Source of the DNA: Sphingobium wenxiniae
Lineage (GTDB): Bacteria > Pseudomonadota > Alphaproteobacteria > Sphingomonadales > Sphingomonadaceae
Direction: 5' to 3'
Length of the DNA: 64,000 nucleotides
Assembly (NCBI RefSeq): GCF_007830065.1
Contig: NZ_VLKK01000003.1
Span: forward strand, 312,654 to 376,653
Part shown: in pieces, positions 9,062 to 16,998 of the stretch
How the letters are laid out: every line of letters starts with the position of its first letter
How positions within the stretch are numbered: position 1 is the first letter of the stretch
Made by a program: the position numbers and the translations under genes
Notes under the pieces: model-generated
What the model saw: only the letters and a program-made list of their open reading frames with translations
Database searches by the model: none
What the model was told of the DNA's origin: nothing

Positions 9062-9721
9062 GTGGACATTCCAGACGATATTTTCACCGAACCCGATCCC
9101 ATCGATGCCGACACCCTGACCAATCTGGGGCCGCTGCGGCGGCTCGCGGGAATATGGGAGGGACATCGGGGCGTCGATCTCAACCCCAAGGCGGACGGGC
9201 CTGAGCAGCGGGCCTATTATGAGCGCATCGAAATGCAGCCGATCGACCCGCAGACCAACGGGCCGCAACTTTTCTACGGCCTGCGCTATCATGTCCACAT
9301 CAACACGCCGGAGGAGGAGATCGCCTTCCACGATCAGGTCGGCTACTGGCTTTGGGAACCGGCAACCGGCCTCATTCTCCAGACCGTGGCGATCCCGCGC
9401 GGGCAAGTCGCGATCGCCGCCGGCCATGCGGAGCCGAACGCGACAAAGCTGGTCCTGACGGCGAATCGCGGGCAGACCGAATATGGAATCTGCTCGACGA
9501 CCTTTCTCGAACTGGCGTTTCGCACAGATTCCTACCGCATCGAGGTCGACTTCCACGACGATGGTTCATGGAGCTATGTGTCCGACACCACATTGCAGGT
9601 GCGGGGCCGCGACGAGCCCTTCCTGCATCGTGACCGGAACAGCCTGACGAAGATCGCCGAGCCTGACCTCAATCCCTGGGCGCGGATCGTCCGCGAGGCG
9701 AAGACCAAACCGGGCAAGTGA
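9062..9721 (+). CDS. Nitrobindin/THAP4-like heme-binding beta-barrel protein
   Basis: A 219-residue protein with the FABP-like (nitrobindin/DUF1794) fold signature: an early GIWEGHRG motif, an alternating beta-strand pattern and a final DRNSLTK segment. Relatives bind heme b or small hydrophobic ligands; which applies here is unknown. The start chosen is GTG at 9062 with a strong GAGAGGAAG Shine-Dalgarno about 7 bases upstream, although the frame is open further back. It is divergent from the two-domain GntR gene and shares its intergenic region, so it may answer to the same regulator. The 3' end converges with a TonB receptor gene. Confidence 0.75.
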   Translation: MDIPDDIFTEPDPIDADTLTNLGPLRRLAGIWEGHRGVDLNPKADGPEQRAYYERIEMQPIDPQTNGPQLFYGLRYHVHINTPEEEIAFHDQVGYWLWEPATGLILQTVAIPRGQVAIAAGHAEPNATKLVLTANRGQTEYGICSTTFLELAFRTDSYRIEVDFHDDGSWSYVSDTTLQVRGRDEPFLHRDRNSLTKIAEPDLNPWARIVREAKTKPGK

Positions 9722-9778
9722 TGCGGGATCGCCCATGACGGCGGGAGCGATCGGCCTTCGCGTCCCGCCGTCCACGCA

Positions 9779-12463
9779 TCAGAACGCCACCGTCAGCGAT
9801 GCCGCGATGGTCGTGCCGACCTTATATCTGTTGTAGAACACCTTGTTGCCGTCCAGTTGCTGGACCTCCTGATATTTCCGGCCGGTGATGTTGCGCGCTT
9901 CGAACTTGAATTCGCTGTTGATCGCATTGAACAGCTTCACGCCCTGCCGCGCCACGAAGTCCAGCGTCAGGCCCGGTTTTTCCTTGATGTCCGGTTGCAG
10001 ATTGGGGCCGCGGCTGGTGACGCGCGGGCTGGCATAGGTCAGCAAGAGCGTCTGCTGCGACAGCCTGTCGGTATCCTCCAGCCCCAGTTGCAGGTTCACC
10101 AGATGATCCGACTGCCCCGTCATCGGCGCGCCGTCGACGAAATAGTCCGTCGCGGCGGGCAGCGGTCCGGTCGTGTAGCTATAGGGAATGGTCGTGTCGT
10201 CCGCGCCCACCTTCAGCTTCGACTGGGTATAGGTATAGTTGCCGATCAGGACGACGCGGCGGCTCTGGAAGAAGGGCGCACTCCACCCGTCGAGCGGCAG
10301 ATATTTCTGCGCCTCCAGCTCGAAACCGTAAAGCGTCGCTTCCGGCGCGTTGGCGAAGCTGGTCGTGACATCATATTTGTCGTTGATGGTGGTGTAGGTT
10401 TCGATCGGATTGTCGATCTTCTTGTAGAAGGCCGCCGCCGTCAGCCGCTCGTCACGCCCCATATACCATTCGGCGCGGATATCCGCGTTCCACAGTTCGC
10501 TGTCCTGCAGGAAGGGGTTGCCGCGATAGAAACGGTTGGCGTCGGTGTCGACGAAAGGCTGCGCGATCAGTTCGCGGAACTGCGGCCGGGCGATGGTCTT
10601 GGAGCCGCTGAGGCGGAATTGCAGACCCTTGGACGCCTCGAACGTGATGGTCGCGGCGGGGAGCCAATATTCCTTGCGGATGCGGTTCACCGGCTCGACG
10701 CCGGTGTTGTAGACATCCACGCCGGTGACGGACTGATTGCCCTTTTCATAGCGCACGCCCCCATCGATCGACAGGCCCGGCACGATTTCCGCCCGCACCT
10801 GCCCATAACCCGCATGGACCCGCATCGCCGCCTCATAGACCGGATAATTGCCGGAAAAGTCCAGCAGCGTCAGGTCGAAGAGCTGGATCGTCGCGTCCGA
10901 CAGCAGATAGTCCGGCCGCTGCTGCTGCACCGGGATCGGCAGGTTGGTCGCATCGAAATGCAGCTCATAGCGGGACGAGGTGCGCTTCGTGTCGCTGAAG
11001 GCATAGCCCGCCGTCAACGTCAGCGCGGGCGAAACCTTGTAGCTCAGGTCCGCGCCCGCCGACCACAGATCCTCATTGAGGTCGCTGAAGGTGATCGACG
11101 CATCGCCGCGCTGGCGGTTGAGCGCATTGATGAAGCGGTCGCCTACCGGATCAACAGTCAGGTCGCGGTTGCTCCGCACATAGACGAACTCGCGCTCATA
11201 GGGCGCCTCGCGCTGCGAATTGGCATAGCCGCCGCGCAGGTCGAGGCTGAGACCGTTGCCCAGCTTGAACTCCCCGACCAGTTGCGTGTCGATCAACTGC
11301 CGCTCATACCAGGCGGTGTTCTGGTGCATATAATCCGCGCCCGCGATCGCGCCGTCATTCTGGCCGATCGAAAGCGCGCCGCGCTTCAGCGTGTCGCGGA
11401 TATAGAGGTTGGTCCAGCGGATCTTCTGCTCGCCCAGTTCCAGCCCGACGCCCAGCAGGCCGTTGACCGTCACCTCATTGTCGGTGGTGATCTGGTGGTA
11501 TGTCTTGCCCGCCGGCTGCGTCAGGTCGATGGACGCTTGCTGCAACGCGTCGCGCGTCCGCCATTTATTGCTGTAGGACATGGTGGCGATGACGCCCAGC
11601 CGCCCGTCGCTGCCCACATCGACGGCCGTGCCGCCATTGATAGAGCCGGAGAAGTTGAACGGCAGGCTGTTCGTCCGCTGCAACACGGACGTCTTGGCGT
11701 TCAGGAACTGCATGGAGATGTCCTGAAGATCGCTGCGCTCCATATTGGAGAAGGGCACGCCGCTTTTGAGCGCTTGGCGTAGCAGCGGCGGCACATCGCG
11801 CGATCCGTCGTCGAAGCCGGTCCAGTCCGATTTGGCGCCATAATAGCTATAGCCCGTCTGACCGGATGTTTCGGTATTGGCGGAACTGCCGACGCCGATT
11901 TCCAGATAGCTTTCGCTCGGGATCGCCTTGGTCGTCAGGTTGATGACGCCGCCGCCGAACTCGCCGGGAAAGTTGGGGGAAAAGCTCTTCTGCACCATCG
12001 TCGAGGCGATCACGCTGGTCGGAAAGATGTCGAGCGGCACCACGCGCTTGAGCGGTTCGGGGCTGGGCAACGGCGAACCGTTGAGCAGCGCCAGCGAATA
12101 GCGGTCGCCCAAGCCGCGCACATAGACATAGCCGCCCGACACGACCGACAGGCCGGTGACGCGCTGGAGCGATCCGGCGATGTCGCCTTCGCCCGTGCGC
12201 TTGATGTCGGCGGCGGACAGCACGTTCACCACCTGCGGCGCGGCCTGGGACACGTTGCTGGTGCGGCGGCCGGTGACGATGATGTCCGAACCGGGGATGG
12301 AAACATCCACCCGGCCCGCCTCGGCATCGGCTTTTTCGCGGGCGCTGGGCGTTCCCGGCCCGGCGGAAGGCGCGGCGTCGGTTTCAGTCTGGGCCAGCGC
12401 CATCGGGGCGACCAGCGCAGAGGAAATCAGGAGCAGGCGCGCCAGATTGAGCGGCTTCGACAT
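9779..12463 (-). CDS. TonB-dependent outer-membrane receptor (lipoprotein-linked type)
   Basis: An 894-residue TonB receptor ending in the terminal phenylalanine typical of outer-membrane barrels (SLTVAF). Signal peptide to about residue 25, a Pro/Ala/Glu-rich spacer, a TonB-box-like DIIVTGRR, then a plug with the motif YVYVRGLGDRYSLALLNG. The start at 12463 follows an AAAGGGGGA ribosome site; 19 extra codons upstream lack a signal-like sequence. It lies 88 bases downstream of a lipoprotein gene that has a PHO box, so it is probably induced in phosphate starvation. The substrate is not readable; a phosphorus-containing compound is only an inference. Confidence 0.92.
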   Translation of the reverse strand: MSKPLNLARLLLISSALVAPMALAQTETDAAPSAGPGTPSAREKADAEAGRVDVSIPGSDIIVTGRRTSNVSQAAPQVVNVLSAADIKRTGEGDIAGSLQRVTGLSVVSGGYVYVRGLGDRYSLALLNGSPLPSPEPLKRVVPLDIFPTSVIASTMVQKSFSPNFPGEFGGGVINLTTKAIPSESYLEIGVGSSANTETSGQTGYSYYGAKSDWTGFDDGSRDVPPLLRQALKSGVPFSNMERSDLQDISMQFLNAKTSVLQRTNSLPFNFSGSINGGTAVDVGSDGRLGVIATMSYSNKWRTRDALQQASIDLTQPAGKTYHQITTDNEVTVNGLLGVGLELGEQKIRWTNLYIRDTLKRGALSIGQNDGAIAGADYMHQNTAWYERQLIDTQLVGEFKLGNGLSLDLRGGYANSQREAPYEREFVYVRSNRDLTVDPVGDRFINALNRQRGDASITFSDLNEDLWSAGADLSYKVSPALTLTAGYAFSDTKRTSSRYELHFDATNLPIPVQQQRPDYLLSDATIQLFDLTLLDFSGNYPVYEAAMRVHAGYGQVRAEIVPGLSIDGGVRYEKGNQSVTGVDVYNTGVEPVNRIRKEYWLPAATITFEASKGLQFRLSGSKTIARPQFRELIAQPFVDTDANRFYRGNPFLQDSELWNADIRAEWYMGRDERLTAAAFYKKIDNPIETYTTINDKYDVTTSFANAPEATLYGFELEAQKYLPLDGWSAPFFQSRRVVLIGNYTYTQSKLKVGADDTTIPYSYTTGPLPAATDYFVDGAPMTGQSDHLVNLQLGLEDTDRLSQQTLLLTYASPRVTSRGPNLQPDIKEKPGLTLDFVARQGVKLFNAINSEFKFEARNITGRKYQEVQQLDGNKVFYNRYKVGTTIAASLTVAF

Positions 12464-12551
12464 GCGGTTGTCCCCCTTTGGGAAAATATCTGCAAATAAG
12501 GCGGGGAAGCGCCTCGGCACGCTCCCCCGCCCCTGTTGGTTTCAGGATGGA

Positions 12552-14147
12552 TCAGGTGGTCGGGATCGCGGTGCAGGCGCCGCTGGACGTGCCGAAACTC
12601 GCGCTCACCGAATTACATGTCCAACCGGCATACCATGTGTCGTTGCTGTCCTTGACCGCGCCGATATAGTTGGTGGTCGTGAACGCGGCGTCGATCGTCT
12701 TGGGGTCGATCGCGGTGACGGCGGTTTCGGTTGCGCCGTTGATGAACAGGCTGGTCAGCGACGGCGTGTATGCGAAGCTGCTGTTCGCGCCAGCCGTGAA
12801 GATCGACTGGACCAGCGCATCGGTGACACCCGTGCCGGTGCCCTTGAACGGCGTCGCATTGCACTGCATCACAACGGACAGGTAACGGGGCTTGCCCGCA
12901 TCCTCCAGCGCGCTGTCGGCGTCGCGGACCGCCGCCGCGCCGTTGATACGCAGGCAGCTCTGGTTCGGGCTGACGATGATGCCGTTGACAAGGGCCAGAT
13001 CGGCGCCGCCGCGCAGCAGCATCGACGCGCCATCGTCGCCGGTGTTCGACCGCTGGATATGGGTGAAGTTGGCGACCTTCAGATACTGGCGGGGCAGCGC
13101 GTCCTCGCTGGCGTTGCTGGCGGTCGTCGAACCGTTGGAGTCCGTTTCGAGGAAGGTGTCGCCGATATTGGCGTTAGCCCTCTGGGCGGAAATGATGAAC
13201 TGGGCCGTGCCGCGGAAGCCGACATCGGTATCCAGATTGTCGTCCTCATTGCCGGTGAAGACCAGATATTTAAGGTGCGTCGACCCGCCGAAGATTTCGA
13301 TGCCGTCGTCGGAGCTGTTGTGCACCTGGATATGGTCGATCTGCGTGCCGGTGCCGACGCCCGAGGGGGTGAGGCCCTGCAATTCCTTGCCGTCCGACAG
13401 GACGAAGCCGGAATAGCGGATCTGCACATAGCTCATGCGGCCCGAATTGTCGGCGTCATTGGCGCCGCCATAGATCGCCCCGCTCGTCCCTTCCGTATCG
13501 CGTTCGCACGCCACCGTGCCGGGCGCAGCGCCGCCGGCGGCGCAATCGGTGATCTTCGCGCGGCCCAGCAGCACGATGCCGCCCCACTGTCCCGACGACT
13601 GATCGTTCGCGTTGCCCAACACATTTTCACGGCTGGTGAAGACGATGGGCTGCGACGCCGTGCCGACCGCATTGATGCGATTGCCGCGATTGACGGCCAG
13701 GAACGCGCTGCCGGTATTGGCAAAGACGACCACGCCCGGATCGATCGAAAGCGTGACGTCCAGATTGTTGCTGGAAGCGCCCTGATCCGTGCCGACATCG
13801 ACGCGGCCGGGCAGCGAATAGATCACGCCCGCGACCTTCGGGACGGTAACGGAAGAGCGGAAGCGCGCGGGGAAAGAGCAGTTGAGCCAGGTGTTCCCGC
13901 TCTTGTCGGAAATTTCCCCGATCCTGGTGAACTGATCCGAACCCGTCAGCGTCGGGCAATCGGACGCGGGCGTCACGCCGGTCGGCGTGGGGGTGGGCGT
14001 CGGCGTGGGGGTCGGTGTCGGCGTGGGCGAGGGAATGACGATCGTGCCTTCGCCGGGCGAGGCGATGTCGTCGGCGCCGCAAGCGCCCAGCGCCGCGCAG
14101 GCGCAGCTCGCCATCAGAATGGTGTGAATACGGTTGATCTTGGCCAT
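12552..14147 (-). CDS. Exported lipoprotein with Thr-Pro linker and right-handed beta-helix-like domain
   Basis: A 531-residue protein with a lipoprotein signal (lipobox LGAC, Cys23), a Thr-Pro repeat linker (about residues 41-56) and a long Asn/Gly/Ser-rich domain rich in short beta turns (such as QIDHIQVHNSSDDGIEIFGG), which resembles parallel beta-helix surface proteins. It lies upstream of a TonB receptor gene and downstream of a small TPR gene. A PHO box at 14303-14320 suggests induction by phosphate starvation. I recall a phosphate-starvation-induced extracellular lipoprotein, ElpS, in Caulobacter; kinship is possible but unproven. Role is open: ligand capture for the adjacent receptor is my best guess. 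Confidence 0.75.
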   Translation of the reverse strand: MAKINRIHTILMASCACAALGACGADDIASPGEGTIVIPSPTPTPTPTPTPTPTPTGVTPASDCPTLTGSDQFTRIGEISDKSGNTWLNCSFPARFRSSVTVPKVAGVIYSLPGRVDVGTDQGASSNNLDVTLSIDPGVVVFANTGSAFLAVNRGNRINAVGTASQPIVFTSRENVLGNANDQSSGQWGGIVLLGRAKITDCAAGGAAPGTVACERDTEGTSGAIYGGANDADNSGRMSYVQIRYSGFVLSDGKELQGLTPSGVGTGTQIDHIQVHNSSDDGIEIFGGSTHLKYLVFTGNEDDNLDTDVGFRGTAQFIISAQRANANIGDTFLETDSNGSTTASNASEDALPRQYLKVANFTHIQRSNTGDDGASMLLRGGADLALVNGIIVSPNQSCLRINGAAAVRDADSALEDAGKPRYLSVVMQCNATPFKGTGTGVTDALVQSIFTAGANSSFAYTPSLTSLFINGATETAVTAIDPKTIDAAFTTTNYIGAVKDSNDTWYAGWTCNSVSASFGTSSGACTAIPTT

Positions 14148-14302
14148 GTCGTCTCCGCTCCGGCGTCTGCCGGTTTATGTTGCAATGCGGAGCGCAGGGG
14201 ATTTTCGAATCGGACAACGCCCCCTGTCGCCCTCGAAGGCGGCAGCTAGGCGCGTCGGATGACAGGGGCATTTTGATTTGATGACGAAACGGCGTCTTTG
14301 AA

Positions 14303-14320
14303 ATGACAGTTCGATGACCA
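14303..14320 (-). promoter_or_regulatory. PHO box (PhoB-binding site)
   Basis: Reading the minus strand, two 7-base direct repeats TGGTCAT and CTGTCAT are separated by CGAA, giving the 11-base period of the PhoB consensus (CTGTCAT-N4-CTGTCAT). It lies about 155 bases before the lipoprotein start, pointing towards it. Confidence 0.7.
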
Positions 14321-14399
14321 GCCGTCCGCCGGAACGAAAATGGGAGCCATTCCCGAAGGAAACGGCTCCCATCAACAGGGCGTGATTTTTAACCGCCGC

Positions 14400-14789
14400 T
14401 CAACGCATGGCGTAGCTCGCCTGCAACTTGCCCAGTGCGCGCCGGGCGATGTCGCGTGAGGATTCCTCATTGCCGTTCGCCAGGACCAGCAGCGATTCCG
14501 GCGCGAACCGCGCCGCCTTATAGGCATCGCGCGCATCGGCCATACGGCCCATACCGGCATAGGCATTGCCCAGATTGATGAGCCGCGCCGGATCGTTCGC
14601 GCCATCGGGCATCGGAGTCTTCAGCTTGTTCGCGGCCTTCTGGAAATCGCCCGACATCAGCGCATTGGCGGCCAGCCCGCCGTCGGGCACGCCCACGACC
14701 ACAACCTCATCGGGCGCCGCGAGCGCGATACCCGGCGCCGTGGCGGCCAGCGCGAGTCCGATTACCGCAGCGACCTTCAGCATCTCCAT
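14400..14789 (-). CDS. Small exported TPR-repeat protein
   Basis: A 129-residue protein with a signal peptide (MEMLKVAAVIGLALAATAPGIALA) and one or two tetratricopeptide-like helical hairpins (LINLGNAYAGMGRMADARDAYKAAR). It probably works in the periplasm as a protein-interaction module. It is upstream of, and 252 bases from, the beta-helix lipoprotein and TonB receptor genes on the same strand. A second ATG two codons in (MLKVAAV) is an equally possible start. No specific function can be assigned. Confidence 0.75.
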   Translation of the reverse strand: MEMLKVAAVIGLALAATAPGIALAAPDEVVVVGVPDGGLAANALMSGDFQKAANKLKTPMPDGANDPARLINLGNAYAGMGRMADARDAYKAARFAPESLLVLANGNEESSRDIARRALGKLQASYAMR

Positions 14790-15119
14790 TCTCCCGAAAA
14801 AAACTTTCCATCATAGCCGGAATTATTTCACCTTCATGACGTCCGGGCAATAGTGCGCAAGATGCTGAAAAAGCATTTTTATATATTTAATTACAGATAG
14901 TTATCATTATTTCTTCAATATGTCATAAAAGTGTAATCGAATGGATTCGCCTTTTTACTTCCGATTCGAATCGGGAACGCACATGTAAATGAACCGCTCG
15001 GACCGAACATCCAGACAGTCGAAACAACAGGAGATGGGAATAGTCCGGAGGGTTCTGTTGCCCGGCCCCTCCGGCGGCCGCTGAATTCCCTTCTGTTGCC
15101 CGGTGGGTTCAACCGCGTT
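14790..15119. other. AT-rich non-coding stretch between TPR gene and ssrA
   Basis: No convincing gene. It holds a plus-strand PHO-like repeat at 14920-14937 (ATGTCAT-AAAA-GTGTAAT), an 8-bp stem at 15045-15052/15067-15074, and a 13-base direct repeat TTCTGTTGCCCGG at 15053-15065 and 15091-15103. The left half is strongly AT-rich, consistent with a promoter zone for the leftward TPR gene. Confidence 0.6.
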
Positions 15120-15402
15120 CTTTTTGGGTAATGTCAGGCCGTGAGGCCATCAATTACGCAGCAAGAGCAAGAGCCTCGTTATCGTTGGCACTTGTGAGTT
15201 TTGAACATTTTTACGGCGTACTCAGGCCGGGTGAAGGCAATCGCTTTTCAACACACGTCGATCCTAGTTCGGCCCCGTCAGACACCCCGTACAGCCCTTC
15301 CAAAGGCCATCGGGATATGTGGTGGAGCCGCCGGGTACTGCCCCCGGGTCCGCTGCGCCTATTGCACGACACGATTTATCACCATAGCCGGGCGAACCCG
15401 GC
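15120..15402 (-). ncRNA. ssrA: tmRNA, circularly permuted two-piece form
   Basis: Rescues stalled ribosomes and adds a degradation tag. The minus strand reads in permuted order: acceptor piece first, starting at a UUCG hairpin (15402-15387) and ending in CGGCTCCACCA at 15320; then an excised spacer; then the mature 5' end GGGGCCGAACTAGGATCGACG from 15276. GGGGCCG pairs with CGGCTCC, keeping the G3-U wobble recognised by alanyl-tRNA synthetase. The tag frame 15189-15154 encodes ANDNEALALAA followed by TAA. This two-piece layout is typical of alphaproteobacteria. The 3' limit (about 15120) is approximate. Confidence 0.93.
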
Positions 15403-15408
15403 ACGCCC

Positions 15409-15437
15409 TATATGGAGCGCCCCGGCCGCTTTATCAA
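15409..15437 (-). promoter_or_regulatory. Sigma70-type promoter of ssrA
   Basis: Minus-strand TTGATA (15437-15432) and CATATA (15414-15409) are 17 bases apart. The expected start, 6-7 bases on, falls on the first base of the acceptor hairpin at 15402, which fits well. Confidence 0.6.
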
Positions 15438-15475
15438 GCCGCTCGGCAGGCAGCGATGCAGGAGACGACAAAGAT

Positions 15476-16225
15476 ATGTGCATCATGGCGATGGCATGGC
15501 ACGCGCATCCGCGCTGGCGATTGCTGCTGATCGGCAATCGCGACGAACTGCACGCGCGCGCCGCCGCGCCGCTCGCCCGCTGGGACGAGCCGGACCATCT
15601 GATCGCGGGGCGCGACCTGCGATCGGGCGGCACATGGCTGGGCGTGTCGGAACAGGGACGGTGCGCCATCGTCACCAACCGCCGGGGCTATGGCCTGCCC
15701 GATCCCGCCAAAGCCTCTCGCGGCGCGCTGGTGACGGACCTGCTTCGTGGCGAGGGCGCCTATGCCGCCCCGGATCGCGCTCCGATGGGTGATTTCAACC
15801 CCTTCAACCTGATCCTGATCGACCGCGAACAAGCTCATTTCCTCACCAACCGCCCGCATCCGCTGTGCACAACGCTGACACACGGCCTTTACGGCCTGTC
15901 CAACGGCACGCTGGACGACCCATGGCCCAAGACGCTGGCGCTCAAGGCCGCGCTGCTCGACTGGCTGATGGCGCAGGCCGACGATCCTGCCGTCCTGATG
16001 GATGCCCTTCGTTCCGAAACCCTGCCTGATGCCGGCATCGCGCCGGAAATTCCATCCGATGCGCCGGACGAAGCCGCCGTCTCGCCCATTTTCATCCGCA
16101 ACCCCGTCTATGGCACGCGATGCAGCAGCCTGATCGCAATCGACGGGGACGGCCGGGGAACCATCATGGAGCGCCGCTTCGACGCCGCCGGCGGGGTGAC
16201 GGGCGAAAGCAGCTTCGCCTTTTGA
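15476..16225 (+). CDS. NRDE-family (TANGO2-like) protein
   Basis: A 249-residue member of the NRDE/DUF833 family, with NRDE at residues 21-24 and a cysteine at position 2, which would become the N-terminal nucleophile if the family works as an Ntn-type hydrolase. Also typical are the GGTWLGV and TNRRG motifs and FNPFNLIL. The cellular role is poorly known; the human relative TANGO2 is linked to heme and lipid handling. The start is the ATG at 15476 with GGAG upstream; the longer upstream frame only overlaps antisense ssrA. Divergent from ssrA, 73 bases apart. Confidence 0.85.
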   Translation: MCIMAMAWHAHPRWRLLLIGNRDELHARAAAPLARWDEPDHLIAGRDLRSGGTWLGVSEQGRCAIVTNRRGYGLPDPAKASRGALVTDLLRGEGAYAAPDRAPMGDFNPFNLILIDREQAHFLTNRPHPLCTTLTHGLYGLSNGTLDDPWPKTLALKAALLDWLMAQADDPAVLMDALRSETLPDAGIAPEIPSDAPDEAAVSPIFIRNPVYGTRCSSLIAIDGDGRGTIMERRFDAAGGVTGESSFAF

Positions 16226-16331
16226 TGGCCTCATCCCATGGCATGAACGAATCAAGGATCGCGGCATTTCCGCTCCTTGCCGGAACAGCCCGCTTCCCCC
16301 CGCGCCCGTCCCGCGCTAAAGCCCTTGTCCC

Positions 16332-16922
16332 ATGATCCTCGTCATCGACAATTATGACAGCTTCACTTGGAACCTTGTCCATTATCTGATGGAACTGGGC
16401 GCGGAGGTGGAGGTCGTCCGCAACGACGCCGTGTCCGCCGGGCAAGCGCTGTCCACCGGCGCGCGCGCCTTCCTGCTCTCGCCCGGCCCCTGCACGCCCA
16501 ATGAAGCAGGGGTCAGCCTCGACCTCGTCGCCGCCTGCGCCGATGCGGGTGCGCCGCTGCTGGGCGTGTGCCTGGGCCATCAGGCGATCGGCCAGCATTT
16601 CGGCGGCAAGGTGGTGCGCGGCGGCCTGATGCACGGCAAGACATCGCCCGTCCGCCACGACGGCACCGGCTTGTTCCAGGGGCTGCCTTCGCCTTTCACC
16701 GCGACCCGCTATCATTCGCTGATCGTGGAGGATATTCCCGACAGCCTCATCGTCAACGCAACCAGCGAGGACGGCTCGGTCATGGGTTTCCGCCACCGGA
16801 CGCTGCCCATCCATTCGGTGCAGTTTCACCCGGAAAGCATCGCCACCGAATATGGGCATGAGATGCTAGCGAACTTCCTCCGCATCGCGGGCCTCCCGGT
16901 CAGGGAACGCGAAACGGCCTGA
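16332..16922 (+). CDS. Glutamine amidotransferase subunit of anthranilate / aminodeoxychorismate synthase
   Basis: A 196-residue class I glutamine amidotransferase that releases ammonia from glutamine for chorismate amination (TrpG or PabA role). The triad is present: Cys80 in GVCLGHQ, with His166 and Glu168 in FHPES. The length is standard. Neither trpE/trpD/trpC nor pabB is adjacent, so whether it serves tryptophan or folate synthesis, or both, cannot be decided. It follows the NRDE gene by 106 bases on the same strand. Confidence 0.93.
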   Translation: MILVIDNYDSFTWNLVHYLMELGAEVEVVRNDAVSAGQALSTGARAFLLSPGPCTPNEAGVSLDLVAACADAGAPLLGVCLGHQAIGQHFGGKVVRGGLMHGKTSPVRHDGTGLFQGLPSPFTATRYHSLIVEDIPDSLIVNATSEDGSVMGFRHRTLPIHSVQFHPESIATEYGHEMLANFLRIAGLPVRERETA

Positions 16923-16998
16923 CGGCCGGTTTCGGCCATTTGCGGCCATCCAACCTCCGTCATCCCAGCCAAACCGGACAAAGCGACCTGCCGTCCAG

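Noticed and set aside
14861..14880. Plus-strand ATGCT-GAAAA-AGCAT stem followed by Ts, like an intrinsic terminator
   Set aside because: Only 5 bp, and no plus-strand gene ends upstream; probably chance in an AT-rich promoter region.
15131..15475. N-terminal extension of the NRDE protein by 115 codons
   Set aside because: This stretch is the complement of ssrA; the family start with Cys2 falls at 15476 with its own ribosome site.
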